Assembly: GCA_014379965.1 (NCBI GenBank) | Contig: JACMKU010000209.1 | Location: 1-50,391 of the forward strand | Reading direction: 5' to 3' | DNA length: 50,391 nt | Source of the DNA: Chitinophagaceae bacterium | Lineage (GTDB): Bacteria; Bacteroidota; Bacteroidia; Chitinophagales; Chitinophagaceae | Shown here: one piece after another, positions 35,619 to 44,010 of the stretch | How positions within the stretch are numbered: the first letter of the stretch is position 1 | Layout: every line of letters starts with the position of its first letter | The notes under the pieces: generated by a model | What the model was told of the DNA's origin: nothing | Databases searched by the model: none | The model's input: the letters and a program-made list of their open reading frames with translations, nothing else | Position numbers and translations under genes: made by a program

Positions 35619-36252
35619 ACGTTTAACGTTTAAGGGTTTAAGGATTTAAGAGTTTAAGGGTTTAAGGGTTTAAGAGTTTAACGGTTTAAGAGTTTCAAAG
35701 TGCAATGTTCACTTTTTCCTTAGGCCCTTTATTGGGGTTTTTTGAAGGTATAAGATAAACCGATATATCATTACGCTAATTTTGAAGCTTAAAGAGAAGA
35801 GCTCATCAAATTGGGCTTGTTGCAGATACTGTCGATCTAATGCACGGTATAGCTGTGAACGAAATTCGCCACATGAAGCTTTTGCGTAGCCAAGAAATGT
35901 TATAAATTCTAAGCGCATACCTCTTTCGAAACCTTCAGCTATATTATCCATAATGGATCCGGAGGAACCTTCAATCTGGGAAATTAAACGGTAGTTATTT
36001 TTAAATAACCCCTCATCGATCATCTTTCCCAGCCTTGCACAGAGTTGTCTCGCCAACTTCCATGCTGCGATATCTTCGAACCTTGCTATAGTAGGCATAT
36101 ACTCAATTCTTCAGTTATCGCTAATGGGGCGTAAACTAAAGGCGACGTGCTAATTTTCAATAAGCTTTTTCGTAAGGTTCAAGGTGTTTTCCTTTTTAAA
36201 GAGTGTTCCTAAACCCTTAAACCATTAAACTTTTAAACCGTTAAACTTTTTA
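35619..36252. repeat. Palindromic word array 11 (GTTTAAGG family) enclosing a four-helix-bundle gene
   Basis: Left arm 35619-35697 is an array of GTTTAAGG-type words and starts right at the lpd stop. Right arm 36208-36252 has the inverse words (CCTTAAAC, CATTAAAC). In place of a short loop the arms enclose about 510 bases with the gene at 35709-36098. Same word family as palindrome 5, which has only a 48-base loop. Confidence 0.84.
35709..36098 (-). CDS. Four-helix bundle protein (23S rRNA intervening-sequence protein family)
   Basis: A 129-residue protein of TIGR02436/PF05635. FEDIAAWKLARQL is the typical start, SSGSIMDNIAEGFERG contains the conserved NIAEG, and FITFLGYAKASCGEFRSQLYRA is the third-helix signature. 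The family was first found encoded in intervening sequences inside 23S rRNA genes and is also related to the accessory protein Avd of diversity-generating retroelements. Here no rRNA or reverse transcriptase is near: the gene stands alone between the arms of palindrome 11. Its molecular function is unknown; nucleic acid binding is likely from the family. Confidence 0.92.
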   Translation of the reverse strand: MPTIARFEDIAAWKLARQLCARLGKMIDEGLFKNNYRLISQIEGSSGSIMDNIAEGFERGMRLEFITFLGYAKASCGEFRSQLYRALDRQYLQQAQFDELFSLSFKISVMIYRFILYLQKTPIKGLRKK

Positions 36253-36264
36253 GGTAGGTCCGTA

Positions 36265-36921
36265 CTAACTTCTCTTGCCTTCGATCATCGGAACAAACGA
36301 AAAGTTATCAAACACCTCCTCCTTCACCACCCCTTCAGGGAGCTTGGTGATGCGTCGCATTTGTTGTACATCGCCAATGCCGACGGGTATGACCATCATA
36401 CCACCGGGTTTTAGTTGCTGGATGAGTTTCTCGGGCACATGTGGCGCCGCGGCAGTGATGATCACTTTGTCGAATGGACCATAGGTTGGCAGACCTTCGA
36501 AGCCATCGCCATAGAAGAATTTTATGGAAGGAAATTTTTTCAGATAAGCAAACGCGCGTGTGTTTTCGAAAAGTTTCTTCTGCCGCTCGATGGTGAATAC
36601 CTGTGCTCCTACTGCTGCCAGGACGGTTGCCTGGTAGGCGCTGCCGGTACCAATTTCTAAAACCTTATCGAAATTCTTTACTCCAAGTAATTGCGTCTGG
36701 TAAGCGACTGTATACGGCTGTGAGATGGTCTGTCCTTCGCCAATCGGGAATGCGCGATCCTCATACGCCACCTCGTCGAAAGCCGAGTCGAGGAAGAAAT
36801 GGCGAGGGATATTGGCGATGGCTTCCAGTACTCTTTCATCCGTGATGCCTTTGCCACGTACCGTGTCCACCAATTTTCGTCTAAGGCCCTTGTGGCGATA
36901 TGTATCTTCAACGGGTCTCAT
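36265..36921 (-). CDS. pcm: Protein-L-isoaspartate O-methyltransferase
   Basis: Repairs damaged proteins by methylating isoaspartyl residues with SAM. About 218 residues. IPRHFFLDSAFDEVAYEDRAFPIGEGQTISQPYTVAYQ is the family core (split here only by reading), VLEIGTGSAYQATVLA is the SAM loop and FDKVIITAAAPHVP is the next conserved block. The ATG at 36919-36921 is used; a TTG four codons upstream would extend it slightly. It is convergent with lpd, with palindrome 11 and its cargo gene in between. Confidence 0.93.
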   Translation of the reverse strand: MRPVEDTYRHKGLRRKLVDTVRGKGITDERVLEAIANIPRHFFLDSAFDEVAYEDRAFPIGEGQTISQPYTVAYQTQLLGVKNFDKVLEIGTGSAYQATVLAAVGAQVFTIERQKKLFENTRAFAYLKKFPSIKFFYGDGFEGLPTYGPFDKVIITAAAPHVPEKLIQQLKPGGMMVIPVGIGDVQQMRRITKLPEGVVKEEVFDNFSFVPMIEGKRS

Positions 36922-37019
36922 AAGTTGCCGCAAGATAATTGCTTTGAAAATACAAGTGAGGCATTATTTCTTTGTATTTTCAGTATATACACAAACAATA
37001 TCCATTCAACACTAATACC

Positions 37020-38210
37020 ATGAAGAAGATTGCTATGCTTGGCTCCGGTTTTATCGGTCGCTTCTATGCAGATTCCCTGCAGGGATATAGAAACAAAGAC
37101 AAGATTGTCAGCGTCTATTCGCGCAAGGCTGACAGTGCGAAAAAATTTGCAGCAGACTACCAGGTTGAACATGCCACAGACAACATGGAAGCAGCTATTT
37201 CAAACGCGGATGTGGATGTCGTTTGTATTGCCCTTCCCAATCATTTGCATGAGGAGGCGGTACAGCTGTGTTGTCGTCATAAGAAAGCGGTAATAAGTAC
37301 AAAGCCGCTGGGAAGAACCGGTGAGGAGGCCAAGCGAATGCTTGAGGCCGTGGAGAGCGCAGGGATATTCCATGGTTATCTCGAAGACCTTGTGTACACG
37401 CCCAAGTTTCTCAAAGCAATGGAAACAGTTAGAAAGGGGGCACTGGGACGAATACTTTGGGCGAAGTCGAGGGAGACGCATCCCGGACCACATAGTGACT
37501 GGTTTTGGAACATAGAACTCGCCGGCGGTGGCTGCATACTCGATCTTGGTTGTCATTGCGTGGAGATTGCACGGAATTATATAGGCAAAGACATACGGCC
37601 AGTAGAGGTGATGTGCTGGGCAGACACACAAGTAAAGCCGATCGATGCTGAAGATCATGGCATCGGGCTCGTGAAGTATGAGAACGGGGCCATCGGTCAG
37701 TTCGAAGTAAGCTGGACGTTTCGCGGTGGAATGGACTTGCGAGATGAGGTCATGGGGACGGAGGGAACGATATGGATCAATAGTTTTTTAAGAACCGGGT
37801 TCGAGATGTTCACCACGGGAAAGAGTGGAGATTATGTAGCGGAGAAGGCCGAGAGCAATAGTGGGTGGCTATTTCCTGTGGGCGATGAATTGAATGAACT
37901 TGGCTACAATCATATGTTCATGGACATGTTCAATGCAATGGAACAGGGAATACAACCGAAGGAAACGTTTTATGATGGCTACGTAGTCAATTGCATTCTC
38001 GATGCCGCCTACAAATCGGCTAAGACTAAGCAATGGGAGCCAGTGAAGCTGGATATTTGGAGAGGAAAAACGGGTGTCGGCAAAGACAGCCACCTGACCG
38101 ACTATGATGCAGATCACTACCTAGTGAAAGAAGAGGTAACACACTACGGCGCGAAGAAATGGATATTGAAGAATAAGAGGACGGGGAAGATTTCGGAAAG
38201 GGTGGAGTGA
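37020..38210 (+). CDS. Gfo/Idh/MocA family oxidoreductase
   Basis: A 396-residue NAD(P)-dependent oxidoreductase. KKIAMLGSGFIGRFYADSL is the dinucleotide-binding start, VISTKPLGRTGEEA takes the place of the EKP motif (Thr-Lys-Pro), and GGGCILDLGCHCVEIARNYIG carries the catalytic Asp and His. No signal peptide. The ATG at 37020 is chosen over an in-frame start at 36972 because the conserved domain begins directly after it. It stands alone, divergent from pcm; the substrate is probably a sugar or inositol derivative but is not determinable. Confidence 0.88.
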   Translation: MKKIAMLGSGFIGRFYADSLQGYRNKDKIVSVYSRKADSAKKFAADYQVEHATDNMEAAISNADVDVVCIALPNHLHEEAVQLCCRHKKAVISTKPLGRTGEEAKRMLEAVESAGIFHGYLEDLVYTPKFLKAMETVRKGALGRILWAKSRETHPGPHSDWFWNIELAGGGCILDLGCHCVEIARNYIGKDIRPVEVMCWADTQVKPIDAEDHGIGLVKYENGAIGQFEVSWTFRGGMDLRDEVMGTEGTIWINSFLRTGFEMFTTGKSGDYVAEKAESNSGWLFPVGDELNELGYNHMFMDMFNAMEQGIQPKETFYDGYVVNCILDAAYKSAKTKQWEPVKLDIWRGKTGVGKDSHLTDYDADHYLVKEEVTHYGAKKWILKNKRTGKISERVE

Positions 38211-38220
38211 ATGCTGGGCC

Positions 38221-38304
38221 AAGACCGGGAAGACCGAAAGACCGAAAGACCTTCAAACTAAGTGAATAGTCTTTCGGACTTTCTGACTTTCTGACTTCGA
38301 CTTC
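38221..38304. repeat. Palindromic word array 12 (GAAAGTCCG family), convergent junction
   Basis: Left arm 38221-38251 (GACCGAAAGACCGAAAGACC). Right arm about 38268-38304 (GTCTTTCGGACTTTCTGAC). The loop is only about 16 bases (TTCAAACTAAGTGAAT) and resembles the loop sequence of palindrome 4. It fills the space between two convergent genes. Confidence 0.82.
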
Positions 38305-38311
38305 ACTCAGA

Positions 38312-40036
38312 TTACAGTTTCATGTCGCTAATAATCGCCCTTATCTTCTCATCAAGTTCTTTATTGACTTTGTCGAACTCGGACGGGCTTGCCAGTTTGG
38401 TATTTACGCTAAAATAGAATTTGATCTTAGGTTCGGTTCCCGATGGCCTGGCGGAGATGACGCTTTCATCTTCGAGAATGAATTGAAGCACATTCGACTT
38501 GGGAAGCTGAATCGTCCACTCTTTACCGTCTGCAAGGTTGTGACCTTTTTGCAATTGATAATCCAGGAGCTGTACAACTGTTGAGCCATTGATCGACTTA
38601 GGTGGCTGTGCCCTGTATGACTCCATCATAGCCGCGATCTGTTGTTGTCCATCCATGCCTTTTTTCGTAATTGAGATCAGGTCTTCCTTATAGAAACCAT
38701 ATTCAACATAGAGGTCGAGTAACTTAGCGAAAAGTGTACGGCCCTTGTCCTTTTCGTACGCAGCCATCTCGCAAAGGATTGCGACGGCGCTAACCGCATC
38801 TTTGTCCCTGATCTTGTCGCCGATCATCAATCCGAAACTTTCTTCCCCACCAATGACATAATTCTCCTTTCCCTCTTTCTCGCGGATCATCTCTGCAATC
38901 CATTTGAAGCCTGTCAATACATTATAGCACTTCACACCATTCTTCTCTGCAATGCGATTGATCATACCGGTGGTGACTATAGTAGTAATCACCATATCGT
39001 TTGGTTTGGCAATGCCTTTAGTCTTCCTTGCCTCGATCATGTAATTGAAAGCGAGAACCGCGGTCTGGTTGCCATTCATCAGGACCCACTCGCCGTGATT
39101 GTCTTTAACGCCGATCCCCACTCGATCCGCATCGGGGTCGGTACCGAGAAGGATAGCCGCATCCAGCTCCTTGGCCTTCTTAAGGCCGATGCTCATCGTC
39201 TCTTTCTCTTCAGGGTTTGGATATATAACGGTAGGAAAATTGCCATCAGGCTTTGACTGCTCCTCAACGATGCTGACACGCGAAAATCCATACTGCTTGA
39301 GCACCTCGGGAACCAGGACGATTCCTGTACCGTGAATAGGTGTGTAAACGATCTCCAGATCCTTATGACGTTCGATCACTTCGGGGAATACGCTTAGACT
39401 TTTGACCATCTTGATATACTCCTCGTCCATGTCCTTGCCAATAATGGTAATATTGCTTTCTCCTCCACTCCACTTGACCTCGTCTACACTTGCAATCTTC
39501 TCGACTTCTTTGATCACATTCTTATCATGTGGAGGGACCATTTGCGCACCGTCATCCCAATACGCTTTATATCCGTTGTACTCTTTAGGGTTATGAGATG
39601 CCGTACACACTACTCCTCCCTTGCAACCCAGATTGCGTATTGCAAAGGAAAGTTCCGGAGTAGGCCGAAGCGATTCGAATAGGTACACTTTAATTCCGTT
39701 TGCTGCGAAGACATTGGCGGCAGTCTCCGCGAAAAAACGGCTGTTATTGCGACTGTCATGTGCAATAGCCACCTTCACCTGCTCCCCCGGAAAAGATTGC
39801 TTGAGATAATTTCCATATCCCTGCGTCGCCATCCCTACCGTATACTTATTCATGCGATTAGTCCCCACTCCCATGATTCCTCTCAGTCCACCAGTGCCGA
39901 ATTCAAGGTTGCGGTAGAATGCGTCTGCGAGTTCAGTAGGATTCTCTTTTAAAAGTTTATTGATCTCGTCCTTAATCGGTTGATCGAAACTTCCTTCGAG
40001 CCAGGTATTAACTTTTTGCTGAATTGCGGTGTCCAT
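38312..40036 (-). CDS. Phospho-sugar mutase (phosphoglucomutase/phosphomannomutase)
   Basis: A 574-residue alpha-D-phosphohexomutase with four domains. The phosphoserine loop is CTASHNP (Ser147), the metal loop GTDPDADRVG (Asp300, 302, 304), the sugar loop GGEESFG (396-402) and the phosphate loop RPSGTEPK near residue 537. Length and N-terminus (FGTGGLRGIMGVGTNRMN) match the PGM2/ManB-like group of about 570-580 residues. It probably interconverts glucose 1- and 6-phosphate, linking glycolysis to sugar nucleotides. Confidence 0.94.
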   Translation of the reverse strand: MDTAIQQKVNTWLEGSFDQPIKDEINKLLKENPTELADAFYRNLEFGTGGLRGIMGVGTNRMNKYTVGMATQGYGNYLKQSFPGEQVKVAIAHDSRNNSRFFAETAANVFAANGIKVYLFESLRPTPELSFAIRNLGCKGGVVCTASHNPKEYNGYKAYWDDGAQMVPPHDKNVIKEVEKIASVDEVKWSGGESNITIIGKDMDEEYIKMVKSLSVFPEVIERHKDLEIVYTPIHGTGIVLVPEVLKQYGFSRVSIVEEQSKPDGNFPTVIYPNPEEKETMSIGLKKAKELDAAILLGTDPDADRVGIGVKDNHGEWVLMNGNQTAVLAFNYMIEARKTKGIAKPNDMVITTIVTTGMINRIAEKNGVKCYNVLTGFKWIAEMIREKEGKENYVIGGEESFGLMIGDKIRDKDAVSAVAILCEMAAYEKDKGRTLFAKLLDLYVEYGFYKEDLISITKKGMDGQQQIAAMMESYRAQPPKSINGSTVVQLLDYQLQKGHNLADGKEWTIQLPKSNVLQFILEDESVISARPSGTEPKIKFYFSVNTKLASPSEFDKVNKELDEKIRAIISDMKL

Positions 40037-40117
40037 GTTGCGAAAAATTTAGCGTAATTATAGCTGCTGGAAAGTTATTGAATTTTAGTTTTAAAAACTG
40101 AAAAGATTAACTAACCG

Positions 40118-40125
40118 TATTTTTG
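40118..40125 (+). promoter_or_regulatory. Candidate -7 box of the DUF2279 gene
   Basis: TATTTTTG fits the TAnnTTTG consensus exactly. It lies only 4 bases before the first in-frame ATG (40130), which would then coincide with the transcription start. This favours the later Met codon at 40169 as the real translation start. No clear -33 box is seen. Confidence 0.4.
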
Positions 40126-40168
40126 TATAATGAGTTTTTGGGCAGCCCTATCTTCATCTCCGTTAGTA

Positions 40169-41224
40169 ATGACAGGCAATGCCCGTGGGTCATTTTCTTC
40201 GGCATTCAAACGACACCGAATAACGTTTTTTCTGATCCTGGCTATATCTATTGCTCAGCAACCCGCGCACGCACAGGAGGTCGAAACTCATTCGGATTCC
40301 ATCTCACAAATTCCATTGACGGAGTATCCGTCCGCTAACCCGGCACACGGTAAGTATTCAGATACACTAGTTGTCAACCAACAAAAGCGAAGGAAGTGGA
40401 TTATCGGGGGTATACAGACCGTTGCTTATGGCAGCACCCTCATCATACTTAACAACACGTGGTATACCGGGTATGCACGTACAAAGTTTCAGGCATTCAA
40501 CGATAGCAGGGAATGGTTACAGGTAGACAAGCTCGGCCATGCATGGGGCGCTTACAATGCAAGCATGGCATCCGCTGCGATGTGGAGGTGGGCAGGCATC
40601 CCCCGCAAGAAAGCCGCGCTATTCGGTGCAATAGGCAGCACTGCCTTCCTAACCGGAATTGAGCTCATGGATGCACATTCTGCAAAATGGGGATGGAGTT
40701 GGAGCGACATGGCGGCGAACCTGGGAGGTGCAGGACTCTTGCTTGCCCAGGAATACGCTTGGGGCGAACAACGCATACAATTTAAATTCTCCTTTCATCC
40801 ACGGAAATACAGTGATCCGCAACTCGACCAACGTGCAGATAATCTATTTGGCAATCCATGGCAGGAGCGAATGCTCAAAGACTATAATGCGCAAACCTAC
40901 TGGCTTAGCGCAAACCTAAGATCATTCTTCCCGGAGAGCAGAATGCCCCGCTGGCTGAATGTATCGATAGGTTACGGTGCGGATGGCATGTTCGGCGGAT
41001 TCGAAAACAAATGGCTAGACCAACTTGGCAATGAAATAAACCGAAGCGATATACAGCGCAAGCGACAATTCTATCTAGCTCCTGACGTGAGTTTTGCTCG
41101 TATACCAACGGATAAAGCCTGGCTGAGAACCATATTTACGATCCTTGATGTTTTTAAGTTTCCCGCGCCCGCCTTGATGATGGATAGTAAGGGAAAGTTT
41201 CGGTTCTACCCTTGCTATTTTTGA
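40169..41224 (+). CDS. DUF2279 family protein (YfiM-like lipoprotein-related)
   Basis: About 351 residues with the chosen start, exported. The signal peptide has KRHR followed by a hydrophobic run and ends at PAHAQ. After a short linker comes the DUF2279 (PF10043) domain: a hydrophobic helix, DKLGHAWGAYNASMASAAMWRWAG, FLTGIELMDAHSAKWGWSWSDMAANLGGA. The C-terminal third (from KFSFHPRKYSDP) contains beta-strand-like segments found in Bacteroidota members. Function unknown; probably envelope associated. The frame also contains an ATG at 40130, but a -7 box directly in front argues for 40169, which leaves a proper signal peptide. Confidence 0.8.
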   Translation: MTGNARGSFSSAFKRHRITFFLILAISIAQQPAHAQEVETHSDSISQIPLTEYPSANPAHGKYSDTLVVNQQKRRKWIIGGIQTVAYGSTLIILNNTWYTGYARTKFQAFNDSREWLQVDKLGHAWGAYNASMASAAMWRWAGIPRKKAALFGAIGSTAFLTGIELMDAHSAKWGWSWSDMAANLGGAGLLLAQEYAWGEQRIQFKFSFHPRKYSDPQLDQRADNLFGNPWQERMLKDYNAQTYWLSANLRSFFPESRMPRWLNVSIGYGADGMFGGFENKWLDQLGNEINRSDIQRKRQFYLAPDVSFARIPTDKAWLRTIFTILDVFKFPAPALMMDSKGKFRFYPCYF

Positions 41225-41225
41225 G

Positions 41226-41357
41226 GTGCGTTTAACGTTTAAGGTTTAACGTTTAACGTTCTTTAGCTCAAACATTTCTTCGCATATCAGACTGCATTAA
41301 TTGGAGATAAATGTCCCATGGAAGAACGTTAAACGTTAAACCTTAAACGTTAAACGC
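41226..41357. repeat. Palindromic word array 13 (GTTTAACG family) with 34-base perfect arms
   Basis: The 34 bases at 41228-41261 are exactly complementary to 41324-41357. The loop is 62 bases. Words are GTTTAAC and GTTTAAG. It fills the convergent junction: the left arm starts 3 bases after the DUF2279 stop and the right arm ends directly at the stop codon of the opposite gene (41358-41360). Arms this perfect suggest a young or recently homogenised copy. Confidence 0.92.
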
Positions 41358-43145
41358 CTAAAACACCCACTCCGCCGCCTTCGCAACCGCATCCAACCTA
41401 TCAGGCCTTTCAGGATCTAACCAGAGTTGAACCAACTTTCCTCCGTTTCCATAATTCTTGACGAAAGCGGAAACATCACCATTTTCATTTCTTCCGAGTA
41501 CCAGGTCGACATTTTTTGCATCAATGAATACAGAGTTCGTCCAAAAATCGGCTAACCCTAATCTCTTGCCCGCTTCTGTTGGGAACGAAGGAAAATCGCC
41601 CATAAAGGTTCGAGTGTCCCCGTGCCCATAATCAATGCCGAAAATGGTATCGATCGTTCGCAGATTAAACGCGACTGGCTGACGCGCCACCGGGTCTATC
41701 TTATACATTGAGGAATTGATGCCAGCGAGTACTACCCTCCCCCCACGATCGAGAAACCTTCGGATTATACTGGTGGCGCCATTCTTTATGATTGTGTCTG
41801 GTAGATAGGCGGAGGCGAATATAATCACAGGCGAGTTTGCTGTTTCCCTCGAGAGATAATGCGCAATTGAATCCAACCCAATTACCTTGTATCCGATTCC
41901 GCGTAGATAATTACGAATTACCATATCGGTACCGCCGCGGAAGTAGATGTTGACTCCAGGTTCATAGAAAACATATTTATCCAAATCTGTCTTGATCCGA
42001 CTATCAGGATGACCACTAAAGGCATAAACATTTCCATCGTCGGATCCCACATAAAGCAATTTATCGTCCATGATCGGCGATGAAAGGATTTTACCATTCG
42101 TGCGGTACTGTGAGATTCTTCGACCCGTTTTTAAGTCCAGGCAAAATAGGTGCCCGTCGAATCCCCCTGCATAGACTCTATCACCCGCAATCAGCGGCGA
42201 TGCCCACACGGCTAGCGGGGTTCGGTATCTCCATATCTCCTGGCCACTCTCCAGACCTATCGCCTGCACGAAGCGGCCATCTGACGTGCCTGTCACCACA
42301 ATGGTATCCTTGATTGCCACAGTAGAAATGATCCATGATACGCGATGGTCCACTTTCCAGATATTATTACCAGTAGTCGCATCCACGCAATACAAATAGC
42401 CATCTCTTGCACCAAATATTACCTTGTTCCCTTTCACCACTGGGCTGGAGGTGATGGCCCTTCGATCGAAACCATAGTCGGCATTATTCATCGTATCCCC
42501 ATTGATCTTGTATTGCCATTTCTCTTTACCGTTTTTGAGATCCAATGCATACAAGGTCGCCTCCGTGTCACCGAACCATATTGTACTGCCGGACACGGCA
42601 GCGGTGCTGCGGATAATTCCTTTGGATTTAAATTTCCAAAGCAGTTTACCGGTTGCAGGAGAGATCGCATGGAAGAAGCCATCCTCCCCTCCCACCAATA
42701 ACTTTCCATCTGCCAGTACGGGTGACGAATGATAATAATCATATCGCCAGGGATAGATTAGTTTCTTATCCATTGTATACTTCCATGCAAGCTTACCGGA
42801 AGTTTCCTCGAGCGCGTAAACTGTTTGTCTATTGTCTGTGAAGTAGATTTTTCCGCCACTCCCTATCGCAGAAGAATGGATGGCCTCACCCGTTGAATAT
42901 TTCCATTTAACGGAACCTGACTTCTTCTCGATCGCATAAAAATCGCCACGGGCATTACCGATATAGATGAACCCTGCTTTTACCAACGGTGTTGCCCGGA
43001 CAGGTCCGCCCGTAAACAATGACCACTCCTTCGTGTCATGGACGGCATTATCAGTCGATGAAGATACCCGTTGAAAGATTGGCGACTGCTGTGCTATTGC
43101 CCTCCCGACTAAAAGGAAGAGCAGGAAAGAGATGACGATCCGCAT
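41358..43145 (-). CDS. PQQ-binding-like beta-propeller protein with C-terminal GATase-like domain
   Basis: A 595-residue exported protein (signal peptide ending AIAQQ). Residues 35-380 are a propeller of PQQ-like repeats: GNARGDFYAIEKKSGSVKWKY, YALDLKNGKEKWQY, YCVDATTGNNIWKV, FCLDLKTGR and more. It resembles BamB-type repeats and probably does not bind PQQ in a canonical way. From about 390 a different alpha/beta domain follows (GVNIYFRGGTDMVIRNYL, VIIFASAYLP, FLDRGGRVVLAGINSSMY), like a class I amidotransferase or ThuA fold. It lies 16 bases after the LytTR regulator gene, so they form one unit. Confidence 0.82.
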   Translation of the reverse strand: MRIVISFLLFLLVGRAIAQQSPIFQRVSSSTDNAVHDTKEWSLFTGGPVRATPLVKAGFIYIGNARGDFYAIEKKSGSVKWKYSTGEAIHSSAIGSGGKIYFTDNRQTVYALEETSGKLAWKYTMDKKLIYPWRYDYYHSSPVLADGKLLVGGEDGFFHAISPATGKLLWKFKSKGIIRSTAAVSGSTIWFGDTEATLYALDLKNGKEKWQYKINGDTMNNADYGFDRRAITSSPVVKGNKVIFGARDGYLYCVDATTGNNIWKVDHRVSWIISTVAIKDTIVVTGTSDGRFVQAIGLESGQEIWRYRTPLAVWASPLIAGDRVYAGGFDGHLFCLDLKTGRRISQYRTNGKILSSPIMDDKLLYVGSDDGNVYAFSGHPDSRIKTDLDKYVFYEPGVNIYFRGGTDMVIRNYLRGIGYKVIGLDSIAHYLSRETANSPVIIFASAYLPDTIIKNGATSIIRRFLDRGGRVVLAGINSSMYKIDPVARQPVAFNLRTIDTIFGIDYGHGDTRTFMGDFPSFPTEAGKRLGLADFWTNSVFIDAKNVDLVLGRNENGDVSAFVKNYGNGGKLVQLWLDPERPDRLDAVAKAAEWVF

Positions 43146-43161
43146 ATGTTTAATTGTGTGA

Positions 43162-43911
43162 TTAATCCCCGCTCATCCATTTGCGAAAATCAGGAGCCAT
43201 TTCCTGGCTGACTACGATATGATGGTTTGAAAGGGACATGGTGAGATCTACCTGGAGTTTTACTTTTTCAAAGGTCTTGTAGCTCTTCACAAACGCGATG
43301 TTGACTATGTATTGCCTGTTTGCCCGGAAGAACACCCTGTTGTCTAATTGCTGGAAGAGGTCCGATAGATTCCTATCCGATAAATACTTCCGTCCTTCCT
43401 GGTCTACGACATACACAATTTTGCTCTCAGTATATGCCACAACAATATCTTCCACTTTAAGAACAATATTCTCGATTCCACGCCTGACGATTATTCTTGT
43501 ACGCGGTTTGTTAAGAAAAGAATTGACAAATGGCTGATAGGGATTGAAATGATTCTCCAACGACCTGTACTTGGCTAGCGCCTTCACAAGATCTTTTTCA
43601 TCAACCGGCTTTAGAAGATAGTCGATTCCGTTATGCTCAAACGCATTTACAATGAAATTATCATACCCCGTGATGAAAATTACCGGCACTTTGATGGCAA
43701 TGCTATTAAAAATATCGAAGGAGGTGCCGTCAGCCAATTGAACGTCGGAAAATATGAGGTCTGGCTTTGAAGTTGTCGATAGAAACTGAACACCTTCTGT
43801 TACAGACGGGATTATCTTGATAATCTCGATCTCATTGGAAATCTTTTGGAGAGTACGTGAAAGCTCCTCGGCTATTAATCTTTCATCCTCTATAATTAAT
43901 ACTTTGATCAC
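43162..43911 (-). CDS. LytTR family response regulator
   Basis: A 249-residue two-component response regulator. The receiver domain has the acidic pair at EDE (8-10), the phosphorylation site Asp56 in DLIFSDVQL, and the conserved Lys in YLLKPVDE. The LytTR DNA-binding domain occupies about 140-249 (RIIVRRGIENIVLKVEDIV, RANRQYIVNIAFVKSYK). Usually a LytS-type histidine kinase is adjacent in Bacteroidota, but none is found here, so it is an orphan. It is upstream of the PQQ-propeller gene in the same unit. Confidence 0.93.
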   Translation of the reverse strand: MIKVLIIEDERLIAEELSRTLQKISNEIEIIKIIPSVTEGVQFLSTTSKPDLIFSDVQLADGTSFDIFNSIAIKVPVIFITGYDNFIVNAFEHNGIDYLLKPVDEKDLVKALAKYRSLENHFNPYQPFVNSFLNKPRTRIIVRRGIENIVLKVEDIVVAYTESKIVYVVDQEGRKYLSDRNLSDLFQQLDNRVFFRANRQYIVNIAFVKSYKTFEKVKLQVDLTMSLSNHHIVVSQEMAPDFRKWMSGD

Positions 43912-44010
43912 TGTTTTATTTTTACATTATAAAATTACTCCGTCGTTCGGTAAAAAGCATGTCATAACCTGCTCTGTTGCCAGGCTCGCCGGAGATGAGA
44001 AGAGCGGAAA

